64,000 bases of DNA, from positions 1-64,000 of the forward strand of contig NZ_UPHT01000004.1 of NCBI RefSeq assembly GCF_900566085.1. The letters are read 5' to 3'. Every line of letters starts with the position of its first letter. Position 1 is the stretch's first letter. This stretch comes from Mycobacterium attenuatum (lineage in GTDB: Bacteria > Actinomycetota > Actinomycetes > Mycobacteriales > Mycobacteriaceae). Below, one piece after another: positions 18,922 to 28,459 of the stretch. The notes under the pieces are model-generated. The model did no database searches, was not told where the DNA came from, and saw only the letters and a list, made by a program, of their open reading frames with translations. Both the position numbers and the translations under genes were made by a program.

Positions 18922-19422
18922 TCACGCCTGTTCGCGCGCGTCATCGTCCGCGGTGGGAGTGGCCGGTTCTCCGCTGGCCAAACGTTCCAGCGGCGCCAGC
19001 GCTTTCATCAGCGTGTCAAGGTCGGAATGGGGGAGCTGGCTGAGCATCGCGGCAAGGGCGGCATGCCGGTTGGCCAGTGACTCGGCGTGTACCGCCCGCC
19101 CCTGCGGGGTGATGTCGACCAGAACGGCCCGCAGATCTGACGGGTCCCGGGAACGCTTCACCAGCCCGATCTTTTCCAGCCGCCGGATGGCCACGGTAGT
19201 GGTGGGGGTCCGCACACGTTCGTGTGCGGCCAGGTCGGTCATCCTGATGGGACCGCGATCGAGCAAGGTGACCAGAATCGACAACTGCGCCAGCGTCAAC
19301 TCACCGGCAACCGCGCCGTTGGGATCCCCGCGACGCAAGATCGAGAACAACTTGGACAGCGCGCGGTGCAAACCCTCCGCCAATTCCGTCACCTCGGGTG
19401 CGGTGGATTCGCTGTCCGCCAT
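18922..19422 (-). CDS. MarR-family transcriptional regulator (Rv0042c ortholog)
   Basis: A 166-residue winged-helix regulator. The recognition region is LTLAQLSILVTLLDRGPIRM, followed by VRTPTTTVAIRRLEKIGLVKR and the wing RDPSDLRAVLVDIT. The flanking helices would dimerise. MarR proteins respond to small ligands or oxidants; the effector is unknown. It lies just upstream of the SDR gene and may control it. It follows the ABC transporter genes, which read the same way, with only 63 bp between. Confidence 0.9.
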   Translation of the reverse strand: MADSESTAPEVTELAEGLHRALSKLFSILRRGDPNGAVAGELTLAQLSILVTLLDRGPIRMTDLAAHERVRTPTTTVAIRRLEKIGLVKRSRDPSDLRAVLVDITPQGRAVHAESLANRHAALAAMLSQLPHSDLDTLMKALAPLERLASGEPATPTADDDAREQA

Positions 19423-19485
19423 AAGTCGGCAGTCTAACCCGACATGGCGATTGCCGAAGACCTGTGTGGTGACTGTCAGCAGCGG

Positions 19486-20232
19486 CTAAAGCACTTCGGC
19501 CAGGAAGCGCTGTAGTCGCTCGGTCGTAGCAGCTTCGAAGATCTGCTCCGGGGGACCGGCTTCCACGACCTTGCCGTGGTCCATGAAGATGACCGCATCT
19601 GATGCCGAGCGGGCGAAGCCCATTTCGTGGGTCACCACTACCATCGTCATTCCGTCGGCACCGAGGTCGGCGATCAGTCCCAGGATTCCCTTGACCATCT
19701 CGGGATCCAGCGCAGAGGTCGCCTCGTCGAAGAACATCACCTGTGGGGCCATGGCCAGCGCGCGTGCAATCGCAACGCGTTGCTGTTGGCCGCCTGACAG
19801 CATGCCGGGACGGGCATCGGCCTTGTGTTTCAGGCCAACTCGCTCCAAATGACCCAGCGCCATATCCCGGGCCGCGGCGCCGGACAAGCCCCGCAACTTG
19901 CGCGGCGCCAGAGCCACGTTGTCGAGCACGCTGCGGTGCGGGAAGAGGTTGAAGTGCTGGAACACCATGCCGATCCGCTGGCGCAGTTCGTTGGGCTTGT
20001 CCCGCAACACCGATCGGCCGTCGAGAAGGACGTCGCCGCTGTCCGGCTCATGTAACCGGTTGAGGGTGCGAAGCAACGTCGACTTGCCCGAGCCCGATGG
20101 GCCGATCACCGCTGCGGTGGTGCCTGCGGGAACGTCGAGATCGACGCCGCGAAGCACAGCGTTACCGCCCAGCGCCTGGTGAATATCCCTGGCTGCCAAC
20201 GAAACCGGCGTCCGACGGGCGTCGCCCGTCAC
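19486..20232 (-). CDS. Polar amino-acid ABC transporter ATPase (GlnQ-like)
   Basis: A 248-residue ABC ATPase. Walker A is GPSGSGKST, the Q-loop is in MVFQHFNLFPH, the signature is LSGGQQQR, Walker B is VMFFDEATSALD and the switch histidine is in VVTHEMGFA. The FNLFPH segment is typical for polar amino-acid importers (HisP/GlnQ class). The ATG overlaps the stop of the upstream binding-protein/permease gene by four bases, so they form one transport unit. The substrate may be glutamine, glutamate or a similar amino acid, not resolvable here. Confidence 0.95.
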   Translation of the reverse strand: MTGDARRTPVSLAARDIHQALGGNAVLRGVDLDVPAGTTAAVIGPSGSGKSTLLRTLNRLHEPDSGDVLLDGRSVLRDKPNELRQRIGMVFQHFNLFPHRSVLDNVALAPRKLRGLSGAAARDMALGHLERVGLKHKADARPGMLSGGQQQRVAIARALAMAPQVMFFDEATSALDPEMVKGILGLIADLGADGMTMVVVTHEMGFARSASDAVIFMDHGKVVEAGPPEQIFEAATTERLQRFLAEVL

Positions 20233-22055
20233 GTCATCTCCTGACCGATGGTCGAGCTGACCACATCGGAGGGATCCTGCGGGTCGATCCTCGCGCGGCC
20301 GCGCCGAAGCTTGGCGTCGATGTAGTTCACCAGGTGCGTCAACGGGATGGTCAGCAACAGGTAGAAGATGCCGGCGGCCACCAACGGCGACAGGTTTCCG
20401 GTCTGCGCGTTGAGGTCACGGCCGATCTGGAACAGTTCACGCTGTTTGGCCACCAGGCCCAGAAAGTACACCAGGGCAGAGGCTTTCAGCAGCGCGATGA
20501 ACTGGTTGACCAATGCCGGCAGCACTCGCCGGATTCCCTGCGGCACCACCACCAGCCGCATCGCGGCGGAGTAGCTGAAACCCAGGGCACGGGCGGCCTC
20601 GAGCTGGCCGGGGTCCACACTCTGGATTCCCGAACGCAGGATCTCGCCGACGTAGGCGCCGGCCATCAACCCCAACGCGGCAATACCCAACGGGTAGGGG
20701 TTGTTGTTGGTCAAGCCGCCCACGATCGGGCCGACGCCCAGCCCGATGATCAGGATGATCACCACCTCGGGCAGGCCGCGAAAGATATCGGTGTACACCC
20801 GCGCCGGCCACCGCAGCCAGCGCTTGTGCGAGATCCCGGCGACCGCCAGTGCCATCCCGATTGCCAGCCCTATTGCGCTGGCGCTGACAGTCAGGATCAG
20901 CGTGTTGGGCAGCCCGGTGTGGAACAGCGCCGGGATGGCCTGGCGGTACATGTCCCAGTCGAAAAAGGAATCCCGAAGCTGCGCAAGGGTCGACTTTGGT
21001 GCGGCCGGCTGGACTGGCTTACGGTGCTGGCTGGTCGCGATCGCCGCGAAATCCGGCAAAGTCGGAGCGGCGACGGCCCTCGAGCCGGGTTTCCACCCGG
21101 GCGGCACCGTGCGGGGAACCCAGTCGCTGTAGAGCTTCGCCCAGGTTCCGTCGGCGATCACCGCGTCCAGCCCTGAATTCAGGGCGTCGACGAGAGCGGG
21201 ATTGTCCCTGGCGATCGCATAGGCCACGAAGTCCTCGGTACTGAAAGTGTTTGCGACGGTAACCGCCGGATCGCCAGCCCGCATGGCCGCTGCTGCTTGA
21301 TTGGCCGGGGCCACCCACGCGTCGATCTGGTGGGTTTTCAGGCTGGCGTACACCGTGGCGAAGTCGGGATACTTCACCGGTTGCAGGTGCAAGGTGTCGA
21401 CGACGTAGGACTCCTCGACCGTGCCTTGTACCACGCCGATACGCTGGCCCGCGGCCAGGTCGGTAAAGCTGGTGATCGCCGAACCGGGAGGCACCACCAG
21501 GGAGTAGTAGCCGAAGTCGTAGCCGTTGGTGAAGGCGACCGTGCGCCGGCGTGCATCGGTGGCCTTCACCGATGCCGAGCCGACGTCGAAACGGCGCGAC
21601 GCCACCTGGGCGAGTAGCCCGGAGAAGTCCGTGCCCACGAAGCGGACATGCAGGCCAAGCTTGGCGGCGATGGCGCGTAACAGCTCATTGTCGAACCCGG
21701 TGAACCGTCCGGTCGAGTTGATGCAGACGTTCGGCGGGGCATCCGAGAGCGTGCCCACCGTCAGCACACCCGGTGTGCCCAGACCCAGTGCACTGACATT
21801 GATCGAGCTCAGCGGAACGACAGTCGCGGTGGTGTCGGTGTCGTCGTCCATGCCTGCCGCGACAGCCCTGGACAGGTTGCCGGGCAGAACCGTCGCGCTT
21901 TCCACACCGGCTGGCGAACACTGATGCCGATCTGCTGCCGCGGGTGCGGCGGCCGTCATGCTGGCGCTGCCCAGAATGAACAGGGTCGCGCCGGCAGCAA
22001 GCAATCTGCGCCCGATTCCGGCGCACGCACCCATACGTGAACTCATCATCGCCAC
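20229..22055 (-). CDS. Fused amino-acid binding protein and ABC permease
   Basis: A 608-residue two-domain protein. A signal peptide (about 10-41, ending AAAPAAAD) leads to a periplasmic-type SBP_bac_3 domain (about 75-310, with CINSTGRFTGFDNELLRAIA and the VGSASVKATDARR segment). The C-terminal part (about 370-590) is a HisM/GlnP-type permease with the EAA loop LEAARALGFSYSAAMRLVVV. Fusing receptor and channel fixes a one-to-one ratio. The start is GTG at 22055; ATGs at codons 3, 4 and 8 are alternatives. It works with the overlapping ATPase gene. Confidence 0.92.
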   Translation of the reverse strand: MAMMSSRMGACAGIGRRLLAAGATLFILGSASMTAAAPAAADRHQCSPAGVESATVLPGNLSRAVAAGMDDDTDTTATVVPLSSINVSALGLGTPGVLTVGTLSDAPPNVCINSTGRFTGFDNELLRAIAAKLGLHVRFVGTDFSGLLAQVASRRFDVGSASVKATDARRRTVAFTNGYDFGYYSLVVPPGSAITSFTDLAAGQRIGVVQGTVEESYVVDTLHLQPVKYPDFATVYASLKTHQIDAWVAPANQAAAAMRAGDPAVTVANTFSTEDFVAYAIARDNPALVDALNSGLDAVIADGTWAKLYSDWVPRTVPPGWKPGSRAVAAPTLPDFAAIATSQHRKPVQPAAPKSTLAQLRDSFFDWDMYRQAIPALFHTGLPNTLILTVSASAIGLAIGMALAVAGISHKRWLRWPARVYTDIFRGLPEVVIILIIGLGVGPIVGGLTNNNPYPLGIAALGLMAGAYVGEILRSGIQSVDPGQLEAARALGFSYSAAMRLVVVPQGIRRVLPALVNQFIALLKASALVYFLGLVAKQRELFQIGRDLNAQTGNLSPLVAAGIFYLLLTIPLTHLVNYIDAKLRRGRARIDPQDPSDVVSSTIGQEMT

Positions 22056-22085
22056 CGTATCGGCCGACCGGCGGGCGCGTGCGGC

Positions 22086-22850
22086 TCAGAGCACGATCGA
22101 CGACGGTTCGCGGGTGCCCGTCAACACGCCGACGGCCGGCAGGTCCGGCGGCACGGCGGTCAGGCGTACCGGAACTTCATCCGGCACCAGGCTGCCGTTC
22201 GAGGTGAAGACTCTGCGCCGGAACAGTTCGGCCAGCATCGTGTGAGCCATCAGTTGGGAGCGCCCGATACAGGCGGCCCGCGCGGCTTCCGGATCGCGCC
22301 GATGTATTGCCGAGTGCTCGTCTTCGTAGAACGACCGCATGTCGTCACGGCCGTTCTGGTAGGTCAGCCAGAAGGCCCGGGGAATGAGGTTTTGCGAGGC
22401 GCGAATGCTCGCATGCAGCCGCGGACCCGCGTACTCGTCGTTCACCGTTCGACGGTATTGGCTCGCGACTTCGGAAAAAGTCCGCGGTTCCTTCGACGTG
22501 CGCAATGAGCGCATCAGCGCGTCGAGCTGACCCAAGAACCGCGGCGTGGGGTTGGCCGCGGCCCGTGCCGAGGCAATGCCGTTGAGCAGGCCGTCCAGCT
22601 CGTGGTGTTCGAGGACGGTTGCTTCGTCGAACCGCTCGATGAACGCCCCGCGGTGGTAGCGAGTCGACACGACGCCGTCATGTTCGAGCTGCACCAGTGC
22701 CTCTTGGATCGGCACGCGGCTGACCCCCAAGCCCTGCGCGATTTCGTTGCGGTCGACGCGGTCGCCGCTGCGCAGCTTGCCAGCCAGGATCAGGTCGAGG
22801 ATGTGCGAAACAACCTGGTCTTTTTCTTTGATCCCATATTTCTTAGGCAT
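22086..22850 (-). CDS. GntR/FadR-family transcriptional regulator (Rv0043c ortholog)
   Basis: A 254-residue regulator. The N-terminal winged helix reads [20 protein letters not shown] and then [26 protein letters not shown], a classic GntR pattern. The C-terminal part is a helical FCD-type ligand domain with [19 protein letters not shown]. The ligand is unknown. It ends 30 bp upstream of the ABC-transporter operon and reads the same way, so it may control amino-acid uptake; M. tuberculosis Rv0043c does not sit beside such a transporter. Confidence 0.9.
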   Translation of the reverse strand: MPKKYGIKEKDQVVSHILDLILAGKLRSGDRVDRNEIAQGLGVSRVPIQEALVQLEHDGVVSTRYHRGAFIERFDEATVLEHHELDGLLNGIASARAAANPTPRFLGQLDALMRSLRTSKEPRTFSEVASQYRRTVNDEYAGPRLHASIRASQNLIPRAFWLTYQNGRDDMRSFYEDEHSAIHRRDPEAARAACIGRSQLMAHTMLAELFRRRVFTSNGSLVPDEVPVRLTAVPPDLPAVGVLTGTREPSSIVL

Positions 22851-22970
22851 CAGTTCCGTTGGTTTCCGTCGAGTCTCTTTCGGCCGCTTCGGCTATCGGC
22901 GCTGGCAAGTTTCTCATGACTGGCAGCGCACTAGCGGGCGTTTGGCGGATGAAATCGACGCAAACGCAAA

Positions 22971-23759
22971 CTAATGCCCGTCTCGCCATCTGCAGAGCTG
23001 CTCGGCCGCGGTCAGGTCGTAATCGGGGCCGTCGCAACCGACCGTTAGCAGCCTGACCCCAAGCCCGACGAGGGCTTCGGCGTTGGCGATCCCGCCTGTT
23101 ACGGCGGCCGAGCGTTCAATGGTGGCCGGATCCCGGCCGACGTCGGCGCAGTGCCGGTGGAGCACCGCGGCCTTGGCCTCGAATTCGTCGGCGGCGGTGA
23201 AGCTGTGCCACATGTCGGCGTATTCGGCTACCAGGCGCAGCGTCTTGCGCTCGCCGCCGCCTCCGATCAGCACCGGGATGTCGCGGGTGGGTGGCGGATT
23301 GAGTTTCGTCAGTCGGGTCTTGATTCGGGGGAGCGCGGCAGCGAGGTCGTCGAGGCGGCTGCCCGCGGTGCCGAACTCGTAGCCGTATTCGTCGTAGTCC
23401 TTTTGCTTCCAGCCAGAACCGATGCCCAGCACAAGTCGGCCGTCTGCAATGTGGTCGACGGTACGGGCCATGTCGGCCAGCAACTCCGGATTGCGGTAGG
23501 AGTTACACGTGACCAGTGCACCGATCTGGATACGCGATGTCTGCTCGGCCCACGCCCCGAGCATGGTCCAGCATTCGAAGTGAGCACCGTCGGGATCCCC
23601 GAAGAGCGGGAAGAAGTGGTCCCAGTTGAAGGCGATGTCGACACCGATGTCCTCGCAGCGGCGGACGGCATCGCGGATATGGCCGTAGTGCGGGGCGTGC
23701 TGAGGCTGCAATTGCACGCCGATACGAATGGGTAAATCGGGATGCACGGCTGAGGTCAT
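22971..23759 (-). CDS. LLM-class F420-dependent oxidoreductase (Rv0044c ortholog)
   Basis: A 262-residue TIM-barrel protein of the luciferase-like monooxygenase superfamily. The N-terminal strand (IRIGVQLQPQHA), FNWDHFFPLFGD and LVLGIGSGWKQKDYDEYG are typical of the F420-dependent branch common in mycobacteria. The substrate is unknown. It lies beside an esterase gene as in M. tuberculosis (Rv0044c-Rv0045c); the two read the same way, 36 bp apart. The ATG at 23759 is well placed. Confidence 0.9.
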   Translation of the reverse strand: MTSAVHPDLPIRIGVQLQPQHAPHYGHIRDAVRRCEDIGVDIAFNWDHFFPLFGDPDGAHFECWTMLGAWAEQTSRIQIGALVTCNSYRNPELLADMARTVDHIADGRLVLGIGSGWKQKDYDEYGYEFGTAGSRLDDLAAALPRIKTRLTKLNPPPTRDIPVLIGGGGERKTLRLVAEYADMWHSFTAADEFEAKAAVLHRHCADVGRDPATIERSAAVTGGIANAEALVGLGVRLLTVGCDGPDYDLTAAEQLCRWRDGH

Positions 23760-23795
23760 AGGACCACCGTATGCCCGGCACTACGGGCCCAATGC

Positions 23796-24710
23796 TCAGC
23801 GCCTGCCGAACACCGCACGCAGTATGTCGACGAGCGCGCGCGGTTGGTCGCTTTGCACCGAGTGACCCGACCCCGCTACGACGTGCGCGCCACGGAAATG
23901 TGTTGCCCGCCGGGCGAGTTCGGCAACGTCTTCGTCGCTGACGAAGCCCGAGTTGCCGCCGCGCACCAGCGTGATGGGTGCCGACAAGGCGTCGACGTCG
24001 TGCCACAAACTCGCGAAGTCCGGGAAGCTGCGGATGGCGTCGTAGCGCCACGTCCAGTTGCCGTTGTCGAGGCGGCGGGAGTTGTGGAACACGCCGCGGC
24101 GCAACGCCTTCACCTCGCGATGCGGCGCCGCGGCGATGGTCGCATCCAGCATCGCCTGGAAGCTGGGGAATTCTCGCTCACCGTGCATCAGCGCCACCGT
24201 GCCCTGCTGCTGCTTGGTCATCTCCGAGTGCCGCTGCAGCGCCGACGGCGTGACGTCGATGACGACGAGCTCGTCGACGAGCTCGGGGGCGACGGCGCCG
24301 AGCCGGATCGCGGTCAGCCCGCCCAACGACATCCCCACGACCAACTCGGCCGATGGCGCCAGCTCACGTAGCACCGGGGCCAGCGTGTCGGCGTTGGGCT
24401 GAGGAGAGTAGTCGCCATCCTCGCGCCAACCGGAATGACCGTGACCCGGCAGGTCCACCGCCAGCGCCGGCTCGCCGAGGCCGACGATCACGGTGTCCCA
24501 GGTGTGCGCGTTCTGGCCGCCGCCGTGCAGAAAGACCACTCGCGGCGCCGAGCTGCCCCAGCGCAGCGCGCTGATGCTGCCCGCAGCGGTGCCGGCGTCC
24601 ACACGCTCCACTTGCGGCAGCGGGCCGGCAGCGCCGGCCTGTTCGGCATTCTCGGCCAGCAGATCGAACTCGCAGAGTCCGGCCAGTTCGTCGTCGGAGT
24701 TCTCGGTCAC
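23796..24710 (-). CDS. Alpha/beta hydrolase, esterase (Rv0045c ortholog)
   Basis: A 304-residue alpha/beta hydrolase. The oxyanion segment is FLHGGGQNAHTW, the nucleophile elbow is GMSLGG, and the catalytic His is in GSGHSVQSD near the C-terminus. The M. tuberculosis ortholog is an esterase with preference for short acyl chains. The GTG at 24710 gives the expected VTENSDDEL N-terminus; a GTG seven codons earlier is possible, and the frame further upstream is untranslated AT-richer sequence. Confidence 0.9.
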   Translation of the reverse strand: MTENSDDELAGLCEFDLLAENAEQAGAAGPLPQVERVDAGTAAGSISALRWGSSAPRVVFLHGGGQNAHTWDTVIVGLGEPALAVDLPGHGHSGWREDGDYSPQPNADTLAPVLRELAPSAELVVGMSLGGLTAIRLGAVAPELVDELVVIDVTPSALQRHSEMTKQQQGTVALMHGEREFPSFQAMLDATIAAAPHREVKALRRGVFHNSRRLDNGNWTWRYDAIRSFPDFASLWHDVDALSAPITLVRGGNSGFVSDEDVAELARRATHFRGAHVVAGSGHSVQSDQPRALVDILRAVFGRR

Positions 24711-25250
24711 GGCTCTGACTCTACGAGTCACGCCCAAGGGCCAGGCGGGGATGACTCTCGACGTCCCGTCGTTCGCTTCGTCCGACCCACCCGGCGGACC
24801 ACCTGCTATGTGATGCCCAGACGCTGCGTGGGTTCCGCCAATGCACCGCGCGCAGCGATCTGAGCCGGTAGCGGTTGCAACCTTTTGAACCGGACAGGTC
24901 ATTTTGTGGCCATTCGCGCTGGTTGCCTGTGACGGCTGGCGCACCGAGCCCCGAGCCAACCTTTTCGCAGAACGATGCTGAGGCCGAGAAGGTGCCGCTC
25001 CATAACCTATGAATATGAATCGATCGTTGATCACAATTGACGCAAGTGAGCATTTGTCCCAGAATATTGTGACCTCTGCCTGATTCGAACAGCAAATCCA
25101 GGATTACCGATGTCACTGCGGATGCCAATGGCCACGAGCTCGTATCCTAGACGCCGCGGTGATTCTGTGAAGGCGACGTCGGACCGCCCCACATCCGGCT
25201 TGAACTCCGTGGAATGGTGATCGGCTGCAGGGCCAACATGATTGGAAAGG
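24711..25250. other. Gene-poor stretch with falling GC
   Basis: About 540 bases without a supportable gene. The left part has normal GC; from about 24990 the sequence becomes AT-richer and contains degenerate stop-filled frames on both strands. It should hold the promoter of the low-GC secreted-protein gene that follows. It is probably the left edge of horizontally acquired DNA. No tRNA, integrase or transposase remnant is recognisable. Confidence 0.5.
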
Positions 25251-25264
25251 TTATTAATTAATAA
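25251..25264. promoter_or_regulatory. Perfect 14-bp AT palindrome overlapping a start codon
   Basis: TTATTAATTAATAA is a perfect palindrome placed between a GGAAAGG ribosome-binding site (25244-25250) and the ATG at 25264, whose A is its last base. In GC-rich mycobacterial DNA it is conspicuous. It may be an operator, or may keep the initiation region unstructured. Confidence 0.45.
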
Positions 25265-26289
25265 TGTCCAAAGACATTAAGGCGGCAAACTTTATCGATG
25301 CGAGTACGGTTGAATGCGATGTTGTTCTGTTCAATCGCTCCAAGGCCGCGGAGACGACGGCCAAACAGCGCCGGAAGATCGGCGTCGCAGTTGCAACTTT
25401 GGGAGCGCTAACTTTGTGCAGTGGAAGCGCTGCAGCTAATACCGTCCATCTCGGTAGGTTCAATGTTGGCAGACTCGATATCGCTTTAACAGCCTACGAT
25501 GGCTTCAAGCTAGACACTTGCTCGAACGGCGACTTTAGCTCTACCGACGGCAGTGGTTCCGGCGGAAACTCAGACCCGGTGAGTCCGAGCGGCAGCGGGG
25601 GCAATCTCAACGAAATCAACAGCGGAAGCGATAACCCAAGGCCGGAGCAAGTACAGGTCTTTATTTACAGTGATTATAATCCAAACGACACAAGTTACGA
25701 TCCAAATAGCATCCCCCGCCCTCAGATCGAGCAAAGCTATAATGAGGCGCCCAATTTCGATGTACTAGCTCCAGATCTTACCATTTCGTCAGTTGATCCG
25801 TCCCGTTTAATGGAAGTGGGTGTGCCCGAGGTCTATTTTGAACGCGAGCCGGATAGCTTTGACGCCGGCTACGCGAATGGTAGCGTCCACGATTCCGATT
25901 CAGAACAGGTCAACCCATTTTCTACACAAAGCATTGTGAGAGAAGATCCCGGGGCGGGCGAGCTACTTCAGGAATATTTCGTCGTAACGACAGACGGGGG
26001 ATTATTTCCGCGTAACAGCATCAGGCCGGGCGCAGATATAGATGATCTAGGCCAAAATTGGTACAACGAAGTGGTTAGCAATTCTGAAAACAGTCGCTGG
26101 ACTATGCATGCCGTATATGATCCCGAAAGACTAGACCTGCTCCGTGACTTTGTGCGGGAGCGGCCAAACCAACCACAATGGACCGCCTCAGATGAAGAAA
26201 GATATTCTCCAGAAAATATCGACAACTTTGCTCGTCCCAATTATAATGATCCACGTTTTCGTGATGATGATTCAAGTGAAGGCGATTAG
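25264..26289 (+). CDS. Orphan low-GC exported acidic protein
   Basis: A 341-residue protein with no recognised family. Residues about 33-58 form a signal-peptide-like stretch (KQRRKIGVAVATLGALTLCS, cleavage near SAAA-NT) after an unusually long N-terminal extension of 32 residues. The mature part is acidic and Asn/Ser/Asp/Pro-rich, with SGSGG-type linkers, a PEQVQVFIYSDYNP stretch and an acidic end. Codon use is strikingly AT-rich compared with both neighbours, indicating horizontal origin. The start has GGAAAGG upstream. It lies between the Rv0045c- and ino1-equivalents, which are adjacent in M. tuberculosis. A surface or secreted role is inferred only from the signal peptide. Confidence 0.7.
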   Translation: MSKDIKAANFIDASTVECDVVLFNRSKAAETTAKQRRKIGVAVATLGALTLCSGSAAANTVHLGRFNVGRLDIALTAYDGFKLDTCSNGDFSSTDGSGSGGNSDPVSPSGSGGNLNEINSGSDNPRPEQVQVFIYSDYNPNDTSYDPNSIPRPQIEQSYNEAPNFDVLAPDLTISSVDPSRLMEVGVPEVYFEREPDSFDAGYANGSVHDSDSEQVNPFSTQSIVREDPGAGELLQEYFVVTTDGGLFPRNSIRPGADIDDLGQNWYNEVVSNSENSRWTMHAVYDPERLDLLRDFVRERPNQPQWTASDEERYSPENIDNFARPNYNDPRFRDDDSSEGD

Positions 26290-26654
26290 GAGCTTCATCC
26301 GGAACAGCTGTTAAGAATGCACTGGGCTGGCATGCTCGGCCCGGCCGAACCGGATCCAGGAGCTGACGTTGCAGGCGGCCACCGCGAGCGGCGGGTGCTG
26401 GACTGCACCTTGTACGACGCGATGGCCACGATGGATCACGACCACGCTGATCCCGTCGGCAATCCAGGGCCGGTGCAGTGGTCGATGGTGCGTTCGAGCT
26501 CCGGTTGCGGGCGCGGCGGTCACGTGACGATGGCTAGCGACCGGCCTTAACCGGCCACTACACCAACACCAGCCCACACCAACCGCCACGTCAAGCCGAC
26601 CGCAGCGTGCTTACTACCTATCCCACCAAGCCCATTCGACACCAACCGACCGAG
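26290..26654. other. Non-coding stretch between the orphan gene and ino1
   Basis: Short open frames exist on both strands (for example 26317-26550 plus and 26311-26589 minus), but none has a start site, codon pattern or recognisable domain to support it. GC returns to the chromosomal level here, so this is likely the right edge of the inserted DNA. The end of ino1 follows at 26655. Confidence 0.4.
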
Positions 26655-27764
26655 CTAGTCGGCCCCGATAATGAACTCTTCGAGCTGAGCGCGGGCGACG
26701 TCGTCCGGCAACTGCTGTGGCGGGCTCTTCATCAAGTAGGCCGACGCCGGGATCACCGGGCCGCCGATGCGGCGGTCTTTGGCGATCTTCGCCGCCCGCA
26801 CCGCGTCGATGATGACGCCCGCGGAGTTCGGCGAATCCCAGACCTCGAGCTTGTATTCCAGGTTCAGCGGCACGTCGCCGAAGGCACGGCCCTCCAGCCG
26901 CACATAAGCCCACTTGCGGTCGTCGAGCCAGCCGACATGGTCGGACGGGCCGATGTGCACATCCTTGGTCTTGAACTCCCGCTGCAGGTTGGAGGTGACC
27001 GCCTGCGTCTTGGAGATCTTCTTCGATTCGAGTCGTTCGCGTTCGAGCATGTTGAGGAAGTCCATGTTGCCACCCACGTTGAGCTGCATGGTGCGGTCGA
27101 GTTGCACACCACGGTCTTCGAACAACTTGGCCAGCACCCGGTGCGTGATCGTGGCACCGACCTGGCTCTTGATGTCGTCACCGACGATCGGCACCCCCGC
27201 ATCGGCGAACTTCTTCGCCCACACCGGGTCGGAGGCGATGAACACCGGCAGCGCATTGACGAACGCCACCCCGGCGTCGATGGCGCACTGGGCGTAGAAC
27301 TTGTCGGCTTCTTCCGAACCCACCGGGAGGTAGGAGACCAGCACGTCGACCTTGGCGTCCTTGAGCACCTGGACCACGTCGACGGGCTCTGCGTCGGACA
27401 ACTCAATGGTGTCGGCGTAGTACTTGCCAATGCCGTCCAATGTCGGGCCGCGCTGCACCACCACGTCGGTCGGCGGTACGTCGGCGATCTTGATGGTGTT
27501 GTTCTCCGAGGCGAAGATCGCCTCCGACAGGTCGAAGCCGACCTTCTTCGCATCCACGTCGAAGGCCGCCACGAACTTGACGTCACGGACGTGGTAATGA
27601 CCGAACCGCACATGCATCAGCCCGGGCACCGTCGAGTTTTCGTCGGCGTTGTAGTAGTACTGGACGCCCTGGACCAGCGAGGACGCGCAGTTGCCGACGC
27701 CGACGATGGCGACCCGTACCTCAGGCTGCGCCTCCGGCGCCCCTACCGGCTTGTACTCACTCAT
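26655..27764 (-). CDS. ino1: Myo-inositol-1-phosphate synthase
   Basis: A 369-residue NAD-dependent enzyme that converts glucose-6-phosphate to inositol-1-phosphate, feeding phosphatidylinositol, PIM/LAM lipids and mycothiol. The Rossmann motif is [14 protein letters not shown]; conserved catalytic stretches include [20 protein letters not shown] and [20 protein letters not shown] lies upstream of the ATG. Its 3' end holds [20 protein letters not shown]. The gene follows padR on the same strand with about 70 bp between, as in M. tuberculosis Rv0047c-Rv0046c (ino1). Confidence 0.98.
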   Translation of the reverse strand: MSEYKPVGAPEAQPEVRVAIVGVGNCASSLVQGVQYYYNADENSTVPGLMHVRFGHYHVRDVKFVAAFDVDAKKVGFDLSEAIFASENNTIKIADVPPTDVVVQRGPTLDGIGKYYADTIELSDAEPVDVVQVLKDAKVDVLVSYLPVGSEEADKFYAQCAIDAGVAFVNALPVFIASDPVWAKKFADAGVPIVGDDIKSQVGATITHRVLAKLFEDRGVQLDRTMQLNVGGNMDFLNMLERERLESKKISKTQAVTSNLQREFKTKDVHIGPSDHVGWLDDRKWAYVRLEGRAFGDVPLNLEYKLEVWDSPNSAGVIIDAVRAAKIAKDRRIGGPVIPASAYLMKSPPQQLPDDVARAQLEEFIIGAD

Positions 27765-27837
27765 TCGGGCGTTCTCCTAACCTCATAGCTTCGGGCAGTG
27801 GTTTGTGTCGTTGTGTTACAGGGGCTTTGGTGCAGAT

Positions 27838-28380
27838 TCACGTCTGTTCAGCGTGATTGGGCGCGGCCCGTTCTGCGGCGATGAGCTCGTTGAGCCACTT
27901 GACTTCACGCTCGCTGGATTCGAGCCCGAGCTGGTGCAGTTGCCGGGTGTAGCGGTCCAAGGAGCTGCTGGCCCGTGCCACCGCTTCGCGCAGGCCTTCC
28001 CGCCGTTCTTCGACCTGGCGGCGACGGCCTTCCAGGATGCGCATCCGGGCCTCGGCCGGAGTGCGGTTGAAGAACGCGAGGTGCACCCCGAAGCCGTCGT
28101 CGGTGTAATTGTGCGGGCCGGTGTCGGCGACCAGTTCGGCAAAGCGTCGCCGGCCCTCATCGGTCAGCTGGTAGACCCGGCGTGCGCGCCGCACCGGCGT
28201 GCCAGCAGGCGCGGCATTCTCCGCGATCAGCCCCTCGGCCTGCATCCGGCGCAGCGCCGGATACAGCGAGCCGTACGAGAATGCCCGGAATGCGCCGAGC
28301 AACCCGGTCAGCCGTTTGCGCAACTCGTAGCCGTGCATGGGCGACTCGATCAGAAGTCCCAGAATGGCAAGTTCCAGCAT
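27838..28380 (-). CDS. PadR-family regulator (Rv0047c ortholog)
   Basis: A 180-residue PadR protein. The winged helix starts at LELAILGLLIESPMHGYELRKRL, with YGSLYPALRRMQAEGLI as recognition region and YQLTDEGRRRFAELV in the wing; a C-terminal helical Vir_act_alpha_C dimerisation part follows. It lies upstream of ino1 on the same strand and may regulate inositol synthesis; this is an inference from position. It is preceded by a promoter region containing a small palindrome. Confidence 0.92.
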   Translation of the reverse strand: MLELAILGLLIESPMHGYELRKRLTGLLGAFRAFSYGSLYPALRRMQAEGLIAENAAPAGTPVRRARRVYQLTDEGRRRFAELVADTGPHNYTDDGFGVHLAFFNRTPAEARMRILEGRRRQVEERREGLREAVARASSSLDRYTRQLHQLGLESSEREVKWLNELIAAERAAPNHAEQT

Positions 28381-28446
28381 CGAGTCACCCCCTTTTGTCT
28401 GACTGGCTGCGTGAACTACTTAGCGGTTCGACGCCTCGCGTCATCG

Positions 28447-28459
28447 TATCGTTTCGATA
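28447..28459. promoter_or_regulatory. Small palindrome upstream of padR
   Basis: TATCG-TTT-CGATA lies about 70 bases upstream of the padR start in an AT-richer patch of the intergenic region. It could be an operator or promoter element. It does not match the ATGTAC-type PadR consensus, so the assignment is weak. Confidence 0.3.

Noticed and set aside
23796..25034. A 412-residue reading of the esterase gene
   Set aside because: The upstream 108 codons are untranslated intergenic sequence; the start at 24710 matches the known ortholog.
26311..26589. Small frames on both strands downstream of the low-GC orphan gene
   Set aside because: No recognisable domain; frames compete on both strands with no start signal.
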